From: Paenibacillus timonensis
Lineage (GTDB): Bacteria; Bacillota; Bacilli; Paenibacillales; Paenibacillaceae
Direction of reading: 5' to 3'
Assembly: GCF_009725205.1 (NCBI RefSeq)
Contig: NZ_WNZY01000011.1
Span: forward strand, 62,001-126,000
Length of the DNA stretch: 64,000 nucleotides
Shown piece after piece: positions 16,597-28,268 of the stretch. The notes under the pieces were generated by a model that had not been told where the DNA came from, did not search any database, and saw nothing but the letters and a program-made list of their open reading frames with translations. A program made the translations under genes and the position numbers. How positions within the stretch are numbered: the stretch's first letter is position 1; the number at the start of each line of letters is the position of its first letter.

Positions 16597-16615
16597 TCGG
16601 AAGGAGGAGTAGAGA

Positions 16616-19556
<2,941 letters not shown>

Positions 19557-19578
19557 TCCCCTAAGGAGGTAGCCGAAC

Positions 19579-20976
19579 ATGGCCAAGAAAGCACCGGAAT
19601 TGGAAGAGTACAAATACGGCTTCCGGGATGAACACAAGTCGATCTTTCAATCGGGGAAAGGCTTAACCCGCGAAATCGTGACGGAGATCTCCCGGATCAA
19701 AGGCGAGCCTGATTGGATGCTTAATTTCCGCCTGAAATCGCTCGAGCAGTTTGAGAAGATGCCAATGCCTAACTGGGGCGGTGACTTGAGCGAGCTAGAT
19801 TTTAACGATATTCAATATTATGTTAGACCTTCTGAGAAACAAGGCAAAACGTGGGAAGAGGTTCCGACGGAAATCAAGGAAACCTTTGATAAGCTGGGGA
19901 TTCCAGAGGCTGAACAGAAGTTCCTGGCTGGCGTCTCCGCCCAATACGAATCAGAGGTCGTATACCACAGCATTCAGAAGGATCTGGAAGATCAGGGCGT
20001 CATCTTCATGGATACGGATTCCGCCTTGCGTGAATATCCGGAACTATTCAAGGAGTATTTCGGAACGGTGGTTCCTGCGGCGGACAACAAGTTCGCGGCT
20101 CTGAACAGCGCGGTGTGGTCCGGCGGCAGCTTTATTTACGTACCGAAAGGCGTGAAGTGTGAAGTGCCTCTGCAAGCTTATTTCCGGATCAACTCGGAGA
20201 ACATGGGGCAGTTCGAACGGACGCTGATCATCGCCGATGAGGGCAGCTTCGTACATTATACCGAAGGTTGTACGGCGCCGATCTACAGCACGAACTCGCT
20301 GCATAGCGCGGTCGTTGAAATCATCGTGAAGAAGGACGCGCGTGTCCGTTACACGACGATCCAAAACTGGGCACCAAACATCTATAACCTGGTTACAAAA
20401 CGTGCGGTAGCCGAAGAGAACGCAAACATGGAATGGGTCGATGGGAACATCGGTTCCAAGTTGACGATGAAATATCCAGCCGTTATCCTGAAAGGCCGCG
20501 GCGCGAAAGGTAGCGTGCTGTCCATCGCTGTTGCCGGCAAAGGCCAGCTTCAGGATGCCGGTGCGAAGATGATTCACCTGGCGCCGGATACGACGTCGAC
20601 GATCGTGTCGAAGTCGATCTCCAAACATGGCGGTAAGGTCACTTACCGTGGTCTCGCATCCTTTGGTCGTCAGGCGGAAGGCGCGAAATCGAACATCAAA
20701 TGCGATACGCTGATTCTCGATAACGAGTCGACTTCGGATACGATCCCTTACAATGAGATCATGAACGACAACATCACGCTGGAGCATGAAGCGACCGTAT
20801 CGAAAGTATCGGAGGAGCAACTCTTCTATCTGATGAGCCGCGGCCTGACCGAGGAAGAAGCAACGCAAATGATCGTCATGGGCTTTATCGAGCCGTTCAC
20901 GAAAGAGCTGCCGATGGAATATGCGGTGGAAATGAACCGCTTGATCAAGTTCGAAATGGAAGGCAGTATCGGGTAA
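19579..20976 (+). CDS. sufB: Fe-S cluster assembly scaffold SufB
   Basis: 465 residues, the standard length, beginning with a [19 protein letters not shown] segment and carrying the conserved core that ends in [19 protein letters not shown]. SufB is the scaffold on which the cluster forms with SufC and SufD. A strong CTAAGGAGG precedes the ATG. It is the last gene of the operon and is followed by a long terminator stem. Confidence 0.98.
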   Translation: MAKKAPELEEYKYGFRDEHKSIFQSGKGLTREIVTEISRIKGEPDWMLNFRLKSLEQFEKMPMPNWGGDLSELDFNDIQYYVRPSEKQGKTWEEVPTEIKETFDKLGIPEAEQKFLAGVSAQYESEVVYHSIQKDLEDQGVIFMDTDSALREYPELFKEYFGTVVPAADNKFAALNSAVWSGGSFIYVPKGVKCEVPLQAYFRINSENMGQFERTLIIADEGSFVHYTEGCTAPIYSTNSLHSAVVEIIVKKDARVRYTTIQNWAPNIYNLVTKRAVAEENANMEWVDGNIGSKLTMKYPAVILKGRGAKGSVLSIAVAGKGQLQDAGAKMIHLAPDTTSTIVSKSISKHGGKVTYRGLASFGRQAEGAKSNIKCDTLILDNESTSDTIPYNEIMNDNITLEHEATVSKVSEEQLFYLMSRGLTEEEATQMIVMGFIEPFTKELPMEYAVEMNRLIKFEMEGSIG

Positions 20977-20991
20977 GATGAACGCAAGGGG

Positions 20992-21027
20992 AAAGCTCGC
21001 CAACCTTTAAGGGTTGGCGAGCTTTTT
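20992..21027 (+). terminator. Terminator of the suf operon
   Basis: AAAGCTCGCCAACC pairs with GGGTTGGCGAGCTTT, a stem of about 14 base pairs around a four-base loop, followed by a T run. Confidence 0.9.
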
Positions 21028-21102
21028 ACGTCTCCAGCACTTTTCCCAAATTGGGAAGTAAAGAGGAGTGAGAGAATCGCTTACCCTCGGACTGCATCCG
21101 GC

Positions 21103-21450
21103 CTATTGTCGAATCGTCACGCTCGTCCCGATCGGTACGATCCGGGCCAATTCGATGACATCCGGGTTGTACATGCGGATACAGCCGTGTGATACTTCCT
21201 TGCCGATGGAGGAAGGGTCGTTGGTTCCGTGGATCCCGTAATGAGGCCTGGACAAGCCCATCCAATAGGCTCCAAATGGCCCACCGGGGTTCGGGGCTTT
21301 GTTGACGATCGTATACGATCCTTCAGGGGTTTGCGTGAGCATTTTTCCGATTCCGACCGGAAATCCGCGGACGACGATGTTATTGTCCAGCAAATAGAGC
21401 ATTCGATCCGATAAATCAACGATAATGCGGTAATTCGGCATGATCTGCAC
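21103..21450 (-). CDS. L,D-transpeptidase (YkuD domain)
   Basis: A short YkuD-type protein of 115 residues from GTG 21450, or 112 from ATG 21441. The catalytic motif HGTN...SHGCIRM holds the active cysteine near residue 91. L,D-transpeptidases form or edit 3-3 peptidoglycan cross-links and act outside the membrane. No signal peptide or LysM domain is visible here, so it may work in the spore or mother-cell compartment or leave by another route, as for related Bacillus proteins. It is monocistronic. Confidence 0.88.
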   Translation of the reverse strand: MQIMPNYRIIVDLSDRMLYLLDNNIVVRGFPVGIGKMLTQTPEGSYTIVNKAPNPGGPFGAYWMGLSRPHYGIHGTNDPSSIGKEVSHGCIRMYNPDVIELARIVPIGTSVTIRQ

Positions 21451-21568
21451 CAGCCTTCCGTTTTATTGCTAGTGTATGACCCATATGCAGGGGTTGGCTG
21501 GGCGAAGGCGGAGGGAGTCGAACTGTGTGGGAGTGGTGTGGTTGCTGTCACGGACCGGCGAACGAAAT

Positions 21569-21594
21569 AAAAAAAACGGGTCCTTTCGGACCCG
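21569..21594 (-). terminator. Terminator after the HD-GYP gene
   Basis: Read leftward, CGGGTCC-gaaa-GGACCCG is followed by eight T. It ends the moaDE/HD-GYP transcript. Confidence 0.85.
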
Positions 21595-21609
21595 GGAATA
21601 CTGCCAGGA

Positions 21610-22668
21610 TTATAAATAAACTTCTTCGATCGAAGTTTCGCGCTCTTTGGACAGGTCGACGAACCGGGAATCGGTTTTGACGAGCGGCCGGAAGAAGTCC
21701 GTTTGGTTGGTCATGACGATGGAACCTAACTCGCCGGAATTCAGCATGACTTTCTTGCCAATGAAGTTGGGCAGCAGGTGGCGAATTAGCGCTTGCGTAG
21801 GTTCCGGGCTCAGCCTGCCGAAGCTAAGGCTGTTGAGCTCGCGCAAGACCGACAGAAGCTCTTGCTTCGAGCGGTACACGCGGTTAGAGGTCATCGCGGA
21901 GTACACGTCTGCCACGGCGGCGATTTTGGCCAACGGGTGAATTTGTTTATCGCGCAGGCCATGCGGATAACCGCTGCCATCTTCCCGTTCGTGATGCTGC
22001 AGCGCCACCAGCGCGGAGAGCTCGTCCCCGGTCGAGCTGAGAATGATCTCATGGCCGTATTCGGTATGGCGCTTTACTTCCTCAAACTCCTCCGGCGTCA
22101 GCTTGCCGGGTTTAGTCAGGATGTTTTGCGGTACCTTGCTTTTGCCGATATCGATCAAATAGCCGGCCTTCCCGGCTTTATAGGCTTCTTCTTTGGTATA
22201 CCCCATCCAGGAAGCGATATAATAGCAGAGCATGCCGACTTGCATGGAATGATGGTAGGTATAATTGTCATCGTCGCCGATCATCAGCAGCAAGGAGACA
22301 ACGTCCTTCTGGGTATCGAGTTCGGAAATCATGGGCTCTAAGAGCCGATCGACCTTCGCTTCATCGATACTCCCGCTAGTTAGCGCTTCCAAGAACAATT
22401 CCTCAAATCCGTCTACGGCTTCGTTTAAATAAGGCTTGGCACGGAAGGCAGGATCTGTAGGGAACTCGGCGTGAAGGGTTTGCGGCTCGATATCAACATA
22501 GTCGATTCCGTGCTGCATCAATTTGACGATAGCATCACTGGTCAACTCGCAGCCTTGCTGCAAAACGAAAACGCCGAAATGATTAAATACGTCATGTTGG
22601 AGACGGTCGCCTGGACTGAGTTCCATAATATGTACTTTCAAGGACGATGACACCTCATAATCTTCCAA
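21610..22668 (-). CDS. HD-GYP domain protein with a degenerate HD motif
   Basis: 352 residues from a TTG start behind AAGGA. An N-terminal region typical of Bacillus HD-GYP proteins (about 1-120) precedes the HD-GYP domain (about 125-330). Conserved pieces are the first histidine (HHS), KPGKLTPEEF, RHTEYG and HHEREDGSGYP. The central HDIGK motif reads LIDIGK, with Ile172 in place of the metal-binding histidine. Intact HD-GYP enzymes hydrolyse cyclic di-GMP; this one may be weakened or a non-catalytic receptor. It lies 54 bases after moaDE on the same strand. Confidence 0.85.
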   Translation of the reverse strand: MEDYEVSSSLKVHIMELSPGDRLQHDVFNHFGVFVLQQGCELTSDAIVKLMQHGIDYVDIEPQTLHAEFPTDPAFRAKPYLNEAVDGFEELFLEALTSGSIDEAKVDRLLEPMISELDTQKDVVSLLLMIGDDDNYTYHHSMQVGMLCYYIASWMGYTKEEAYKAGKAGYLIDIGKSKVPQNILTKPGKLTPEEFEEVKRHTEYGHEIILSSTGDELSALVALQHHEREDGSGYPHGLRDKQIHPLAKIAAVADVYSAMTSNRVYRSKQELLSVLRELNSLSFGRLSPEPTQALIRHLLPNFIGKKVMLNSGELGSIVMTNQTDFFRPLVKTDSRFVDLSKERETSIEEVYL

Positions 22669-22722
22669 TTTTCCTTAATCATATCAGGAAATAATTGGAC
22701 TGACAATGAATTTTGTTAGATG

Positions 22723-23475
22723 TCAATCATCCGAAAGGAGGTGTTCTCCTGGAACGCGAGGGTCCCAAGGCCCAAGTCCATGGCCCTTCCACTCGGAGCC
22801 GTCTTCCCAAATCTCCTTCTTCCAGATCGGTACGATTTGCTTCAGACGCTCAATCGCATAACGGCTGGCCTCGTAACATCCGGCCCGGTGAGGTGCCGAT
22901 ATGGCGATGACCACACTGATCTCGGCGATGTCCACATGACCGATCCGGTGGCTGATGGCGCAGCGCGTGCCCGGCCAGCGTTCGGCGATCTCAGCACCGA
23001 TCTGGCGCAGTTTGGTTAGGGCCATCGGGACGTAGGCTTCGTATTCGAGATGGACGGTGCGCTGTCCTTGCGTCCATTCCCGGGTCGTCCCGGTGAACGT
23101 CAACGCTGCTCCGTGATCGGGGGCGATGACCTTGGCCGTGATCTCCTCCACGGACAGAGGCTCATCGGTGATGATAAACGGGTCCGCGTCAGCCCCGTCC
23201 GATGCAAGCTCGGACGTTGGTTCCCCGCCGGAAACCGGCGGGATCAACGCGACTTCGTCTGCCTCGGTGATCGGCGTATCGCCGGCGGCATACTCCTGAT
23301 TCACGGCGACGAAAGAAGCAGAGATGAGATTGGCCGCCGAAGGATAGGTTTCCGCCAGTGCTTCCTTTAATGAAGCGGCGGTGAGAGGCCGTTCAGGATG
23401 CGAGTAGGCAAAGTTAAGACTGGACGTGCCGATTCGGTCTGCCAATCCAGCAAAAAGGGCGATTTGAATATTCAT
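22723..23475 (-). CDS. moaDE: Fused molybdopterin synthase (MoaD-MoaE)
   Basis: 250 residues made of two subunits normally encoded apart. Residues 1-84 are the ubiquitin-like MoaD, ending in VALIPPVSGG (Gly83-Gly84). After an acidic linker (about 85-97), residues 98-250 are MoaE, with HRIGHVDI, APHRAGCYEA and PIWKKE around the catalytic lysine. Molybdopterin synthase turns cPMP into molybdopterin using the thiocarboxylate on MoaD's terminal glycine, which here is internal, so cleavage after Gly84 or another mechanism is needed. NarG in this window requires this cofactor. Confidence 0.93.
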   Translation of the reverse strand: MNIQIALFAGLADRIGTSSLNFAYSHPERPLTAASLKEALAETYPSAANLISASFVAVNQEYAAGDTPITEADEVALIPPVSGGEPTSELASDGADADPFIITDEPLSVEEITAKVIAPDHGAALTFTGTTREWTQGQRTVHLEYEAYVPMALTKLRQIGAEIAERWPGTRCAISHRIGHVDIAEISVVIAISAPHRAGCYEASRYAIERLKQIVPIWKKEIWEDGSEWKGHGLGPWDPRVPGEHLLSDD

Positions 23476-23542
23476 AGGAGTCTCCTCGGAATGGTTTGTA
23501 TGTAATATACATTATAACAAGACAACGATCAATTTTAAGGTA

Positions 23543-23548
23543 TATAAT
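23543..23548 (+). promoter_or_regulatory. -10 element before the 5'-nucleotidase-like gene
   Basis: A consensus TATAAT lies in the AT-rich divergent region between moaDE and the gene at 23610, which also holds an ATGTA-ata-TACAT dyad near 23491-23503. The -35 is not clear. Confidence 0.4.
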
Positions 23549-23609
23549 ACACAATGAACTCTAAAATTTAGAATAGGCCGAATAGATTGAGAGAGCAAGG
23601 AGGCAGTTC

Positions 23610-25046
23610 TTGATGCCGGAAACGAACCAGGAAACGTTAACGATACTATACACCAACGATATCCATAGCCATTTCGAAACGATGGGGCGCATTGCGGCGA
23701 TGATGGATGAATTGCGGGCCGAATCACCGGCCACCACACTCCTTCTCGATATCGGCGACCATATGGACCGGGCGGCGATCGAAACCGAAGGGACCTTGGG
23801 ACAGGTTAATGTGGACGTGCTGAACCTGACGGGGTACGATGCCATCACGATCGGCAATAATGAAGGGCTGACCTTTACGCCGGAATTGCTAAGCCAGGCC
23901 TATGCCGGCTTGCATAGCTCCGTAGTCTGCGGCAATATTGTAGAGTTACAGTCCGGACAACCGCCGGCATGGATGCGAAGCCGGCTGGTAGTGCATAAAG
24001 AGGGCTTCAAGATCGGACTAGTGGCGGCGACGGCCGCATTTGCCGAGTTCTATGAGCTGCTTGGCCTGGAATCACTCAACCCGCTGGACACGATTGCAAG
24101 AGATGTAGGAATGCTGCGGAGCGAGGTTGATCTCGTCATCGTCATGTCTCATTTAGGGCTTCCGATGGATCGGCAACTGGCGGAGAAGATACCGGGCATC
24201 GACTTGATCATCGGCGGCCATACGCATCACTTGCTGGAGGAGCCGCTGCAAATCGGATCAACGATGGTAACGGCAGCGGGTAAATTCGGCAATTACCTGG
24301 GGAAGGTTGTCGTTCGTCGGGATTCCATTACCGGCTGTTTTAGAATGGACGGAATTTGTCTTCCGGTAGTGGAGGGACCCAAGAAGGAGCAGGTCGAGTC
24401 AGCCATCGCCTCACAGCGGGAAGCTGCTATGGTTCGGCTGAATCGTACCGTTGTCGTGACGGATCGGGAGTTGCCGGTATCGTATGAAGCCGAATCCCCG
24501 TTTGGCAATCTGCTAGCTCAGGCGGTTCGCCGCCATACGGGCAGCGAGTTCTCTCTGGTTAACAGCGGGCAGTTGCTTGCGAGCCTGCCGGCCGGCGATA
24601 TCAGCGAGGGAATGCTGCACGAGCGTTGCCCTTCGCCGATCAATCCCTGTACGATGCGGGTGTCCGGCGAAGATATTTTGGCTAGCCTGGAGGAGTCGCT
24701 GCTCGAGGAGAAGATGGGCAAATCCATTATGGGATTTGGCTTTCGGGGGAAGGTACTAGGCGGCATATGCGTCGACGGCTTGGAGATTGAATACGATCCT
24801 TCTGCTCCGCCATACAAACGGATCATCCAGGCTAGTGTGGCAGGCGAGCCATTGCGGGAAGAGCAAACCTATCTCGTCGGCACGCTGGATATGTTTACGT
24901 TTGGCGTTGGTTACGAACGGTTGAAGCGGGGAACGGAGAAGCGCTACTTGCTTCCTGAATTTTTGCGCGACCTGCTTCGCATCGAATTGCAAACCGCCGG
25001 CGCAGTGGAATCCTGTTTTCAATCCCGGTGGAAAAAAGTAGAATAA
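23610..25046 (+). CDS. Cytoplasmic 5'-nucleotidase/UshA-family metallophosphatase (YunD-like)
   Basis: 478 residues. The N-terminal metallophosphatase domain shows LYTNDIHSHFE, DIGDHMDRAA, GNNEG and GGHTHHLLEE, the metal-binding motifs of the calcineurin-like fold. The C-terminal half is the 5'-nucleotidase substrate-binding domain. There is no signal peptide, unlike secreted UshA, so it is cytoplasmic like B. subtilis YunD. The start is TTG 23610 or ATG 23613 behind AAGGAGG. It is probably co-transcribed with uppP. Confidence 0.88.
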   Translation: MMPETNQETLTILYTNDIHSHFETMGRIAAMMDELRAESPATTLLLDIGDHMDRAAIETEGTLGQVNVDVLNLTGYDAITIGNNEGLTFTPELLSQAYAGLHSSVVCGNIVELQSGQPPAWMRSRLVVHKEGFKIGLVAATAAFAEFYELLGLESLNPLDTIARDVGMLRSEVDLVIVMSHLGLPMDRQLAEKIPGIDLIIGGHTHHLLEEPLQIGSTMVTAAGKFGNYLGKVVVRRDSITGCFRMDGICLPVVEGPKKEQVESAIASQREAAMVRLNRTVVVTDRELPVSYEAESPFGNLLAQAVRRHTGSEFSLVNSGQLLASLPAGDISEGMLHERCPSPINPCTMRVSGEDILASLEESLLEEKMGKSIMGFGFRGKVLGGICVDGLEIEYDPSAPPYKRIIQASVAGEPLREEQTYLVGTLDMFTFGVGYERLKRGTEKRYLLPEFLRDLLRIELQTAGAVESCFQSRWKKVE

Positions 25047-25083
25047 GCTATAGCGCAAAGTCACACTCGATCAGGAGGAACAA

Positions 25084-25911
25084 ATGAGTCTTATTGTCTC
25101 GATTATTTTAGCCATAGTAGAAGGGTTAACCGAGTTTATCCCTGTTTCGTCCACAGGGCACATGATTTTAACGGCCAAGCTGATGGGATACGACGATCAG
25201 TCGCCGGAAATGAAAACCTTTGAAATCGTCATCCAGTTAGGTGCCATTCTGGCGATGGCCTGGGTCTACCGGGAGCGGATTTTGAATCTTCTCGGATTGA
25301 GCAAAAAAGTAACGGTGGTCGACCGGAATGCTCCGAGAGGCCGCCTCAATTTGATTCATATTCTACTCGGGATCGTGCCGGCGCTCGGCGTCGGTTTTTT
25401 CTTCCGCGATTACATCAAAAGCCTGTTCAGTTCTCAGACGGTGTTGTGGGCGCTCGTAGTTGGTGGTATCTTCATGATCTTCGCCGAGTGGTTCAATAAG
25501 AATAAAGCGACGATCACCGCCCAGGAAATGGACCAGTTAACCTATAAGCAAGCCTTGCTGATCGGTGTGTATCAGTGTATTTCCGTGTTGTGGCCCGGCT
25601 TCTCCCGGTCCGGTTCGACGATCGCTGGGGGGATGCTCAGCGGCGCCAGCTATAAAGCGGCTGCCGACTTCTCGTTCCTGATCGCGATTCCGATCATGTG
25701 TGCGGTTTCGGGTTATGAAATGTTGGATTCCTACCGGTATTTAACGTCCGATACGATCGGCTATTTTCTTATTGGATTTGTGGTTGCTTTCGTGGTAGCT
25801 TATGTGGTCGTACTGGCGTTTTTGAAACTCATCCAAAAGGTGCAGCTTCGCCATTTTGCGTACTATCGTTTTATTTTAGCTGCGTTGTTCTGGATCTTCA
25901 TCATGCGTTAA
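25084..25911 (+). CDS. uppP: Undecaprenyl-diphosphatase (bacitracin resistance)
   Basis: 275 residues, a multi-pass membrane protein of the BacA/UppP family. The two catalytic motifs are visible: EGLTEFIPVSSTGHMIL near residue 13 and PGFSRSGSTIAGGML near residue 175. It dephosphorylates undecaprenyl diphosphate to recycle the lipid carrier for peptidoglycan and other wall polymers, and gives bacitracin resistance when abundant. It follows the nucleotidase gene by 37 bases behind GGAGGAA. Confidence 0.96.
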   Translation: MSLIVSIILAIVEGLTEFIPVSSTGHMILTAKLMGYDDQSPEMKTFEIVIQLGAILAMAWVYRERILNLLGLSKKVTVVDRNAPRGRLNLIHILLGIVPALGVGFFFRDYIKSLFSSQTVLWALVVGGIFMIFAEWFNKNKATITAQEMDQLTYKQALLIGVYQCISVLWPGFSRSGSTIAGGMLSGASYKAAADFSFLIAIPIMCAVSGYEMLDSYRYLTSDTIGYFLIGFVVAFVVAYVVVLAFLKLIQKVQLRHFAYYRFILAALFWIFIMR

Positions 25912-25986
25912 CCCGCTTCAAAAGTAAGTGGTGTTCGGTAGCGACCGCTGATTCCAGATACTTAAAGAAACCTTACAGAGACGGAA

Positions 25987-27096
25987 GTGGAAGTCATGCG
26001 GTTAATCCCAGTCGCCTCGCTGCAGGCTGGAATGAAATTAGGGAAAAAGATTTATAATGAGGACGGGATCATTCTGTTGTCCGAAAATGCGGTATTGTCC
26101 GATGCGATCATCCGCAGGCTGCAGTCCCACGGTTTGGATTTTGTCTACGTGGCCGACCCCCGCACGGACGATCTGGTGATCCCTGAAATGATAGAAGAAG
26201 AAACGCGACGCCGCGCGCTCGGCGAAATCCGGACGAACTTCCGTAAATGGGCCGCACCGAATGTGAAGAACGTATCGTACCCTTATTTAGGCAAAACGTT
26301 CTCCGGTTTGATCGAATCGATTCTAGACGATCTTAGCGCCCGTGACGATACCATGATCATGATGATGAACATGAACAGCATGGATCATTATTTGTACCGT
26401 CATTCCCTGAACGTTTGCGTGTATACGCTGCTGCTTGGGCAACTCCACGGGTATACGAAAGACGAATTGACCGTACTGGGCCTGGGTGCCCTATTGCACG
26501 ATATCGGAAAAACCAAGCTCCCCCTTGAGCTGCTGACTAAACCGTCGCGGCTAACAGACGAGGAGTTTGCATTGATCAAGCGGCATCCGGACCTTGGATT
26601 TAAAATGTTGAAAGATGAGCCAGGGATCCCTTTGTTGTCGGCGCATTGCGCGTACCAGCACCATGAGAAAATGGACGGCAGCGGGTATCCTAGAGGTATT
26701 CGCGGCAACGATATTCACGAATACGCTCGCTGGATCGCGATTACGGATGCTTACGACGCGATGACGACGCACCGGGTTTATCGCAATGCGATGCTGCCGC
26801 ATCAAGCGCTGGAGGTGCTGTATACCGGTTGCGGGCATTGGTACGAGAAGCCGAAGCTGGAGCTGTTTCGCGACCGGGTCGCGATCTATCCGATTGGGAT
26901 GACCGTTAGATTAAGTACGGGCGAGACGGGCGTGGTATCGAAGATACCCGGTCATATGCCGCAGCGGCCGGTTGTTCGGGTTCTGACGGACCCGCGAGGC
27001 GAGGATATCCGATCGCCTTACGAAGTAGATTTGTCCGCCCAGCTCTCCATCGTGATTGCGGAAGTGGACGGAATGGAAATGGTGGTAGGTGAATGA
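25987..27096 (+). CDS. HD-GYP domain phosphodiesterase (intact motif)
   Basis: 369 residues from GTG 25987, or 366 from the better-placed ATG 25996. The catalytic features are complete: HSLNVCVYT, ALLHDIGKTKLP, KRHPDLG and YQHHEKMDGSGYPRG. It should hydrolyse cyclic di-GMP, a second messenger for motility and biofilm state. An N-terminal domain similar to that of the degenerate HD-GYP protein at 21.6 kb precedes it. The stop overlaps the radical SAM gene by four bases. Confidence 0.93.
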   Translation: MEVMRLIPVASLQAGMKLGKKIYNEDGIILLSENAVLSDAIIRRLQSHGLDFVYVADPRTDDLVIPEMIEEETRRRALGEIRTNFRKWAAPNVKNVSYPYLGKTFSGLIESILDDLSARDDTMIMMMNMNSMDHYLYRHSLNVCVYTLLLGQLHGYTKDELTVLGLGALLHDIGKTKLPLELLTKPSRLTDEEFALIKRHPDLGFKMLKDEPGIPLLSAHCAYQHHEKMDGSGYPRGIRGNDIHEYARWIAITDAYDAMTTHRVYRNAMLPHQALEVLYTGCGHWYEKPKLELFRDRVAIYPIGMTVRLSTGETGVVSKIPGHMPQRPVVRVLTDPRGEDIRSPYEVDLSAQLSIVIAEVDGMEMVVGE

Positions 27097-28235
27097 TGAA
27101 TAAACAGACAAAAACGATGGATAGGACCGGAAGTCCGATCAGCCCAAGCTATGATCCGTGGGATCCGATCCGATCGCTTCGTGATTACGGACGCCACGTA
27201 TTAACCAGCGTGGAGTTGACGGTGACGAATCTGTGTAATATGCGGTGCGAGCACTGTGCGGTAGGTGACAGCCTTGTGCTGAAGGAGCCCGAGCAGCTGC
27301 CTCTGCCGCTCATATTAAAGTCCCTTGATGAAGTCGAGTATTTACAGACGATCAGCATCACCGGCGGCGAGCCGACGTTCCGTCGCCAAACCGTGGAGGA
27401 GAAAATCATCCCGTTGCTGAAATATGCCAAGGCACGGGGAATCCGCACGCAAATCAATTCCAATCTCACGTTGGACTACGAACGTTACGAGAAGCTGCTT
27501 CCTTATTTGGATGTCATACATATCTCGTTCAACTATACAAGCGGGCACGATTTCCATGAGATCGGATTCGCTCGTAGCGGGCACCCGGTCAAGCCGGAAG
27601 TCGCCTATCAAATGTTCGATACGATGATGGAGAATACACGTAGGCTCAGCGAAGCGGGCATGTTCATCTCCGCCGAGTCGATGATTAATTACCGCACGCA
27701 CAAGAAGCTGCCGGACATTCACCGGATGATCGTCGAGATGGGCTGCCAAAGGCATGAGGTTCATCCGATGTATGCGGCCGATTTTGCCGAAGGGCTGCCG
27801 GTATTGGCACTTGGCGATATGCGGGCGGCGATCCACTCGCTGTTGGACGAACGAGATCCAGCGCTCTGGATGCTGTTCGGTACACTGCCGTTCTTCGCTT
27901 GCAACGGGAATGAGGAGGACTTGCAACTGCTGCGTCGTTTGCGGAGAGAGCCGAATGTGACGGTTCGCAATGACCCGGACGGACGCAATCGCGTGAATGT
28001 GAATATGTTCACCGGGGAGGTATACGTCACGGATTTTGCCGCCATCCCGGCTTTCGGTAATGTGAGGGAAGGACGGCTGGATGATATTTTCGGCCGCTGG
28101 GTGACGGAACATCCTCTGAACCAGAAGGTGAATTGTCACTGTGACGCAGCCGGTTGCTGCGGGCCGAACCTACTGGTTGCGGACATGTATTATCCGGATA
28201 CGAATTTTAAAACGCGCAAAGCCGCTACTTTATAA
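27093..28235 (+). CDS. yfkAB: Radical SAM / CxCxxxxC motif protein YfkAB
   Basis: 380 residues. The radical SAM cluster motif is CNMRCEHC near residue 47, with the SAM-binding ITGGEP segment after it. The C-terminal NCHCDAAGCCG fits the CxCxxxxC signature that defines the YfkAB family of Bacillota. The substrate is unknown. The start overlaps the HD-GYP stop (ATGA), so the two proteins are made together, although no functional tie is established. Confidence 0.9.
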   Translation: MMNKQTKTMDRTGSPISPSYDPWDPIRSLRDYGRHVLTSVELTVTNLCNMRCEHCAVGDSLVLKEPEQLPLPLILKSLDEVEYLQTISITGGEPTFRRQTVEEKIIPLLKYAKARGIRTQINSNLTLDYERYEKLLPYLDVIHISFNYTSGHDFHEIGFARSGHPVKPEVAYQMFDTMMENTRRLSEAGMFISAESMINYRTHKKLPDIHRMIVEMGCQRHEVHPMYAADFAEGLPVLALGDMRAAIHSLLDERDPALWMLFGTLPFFACNGNEEDLQLLRRLRREPNVTVRNDPDGRNRVNVNMFTGEVYVTDFAAIPAFGNVREGRLDDIFGRWVTEHPLNQKVNCHCDAAGCCGPNLLVADMYYPDTNFKTRKAATL

Positions 28236-28268
28236 AGGTAGAACTAATATAGGAAAGAGGCGTATTGC

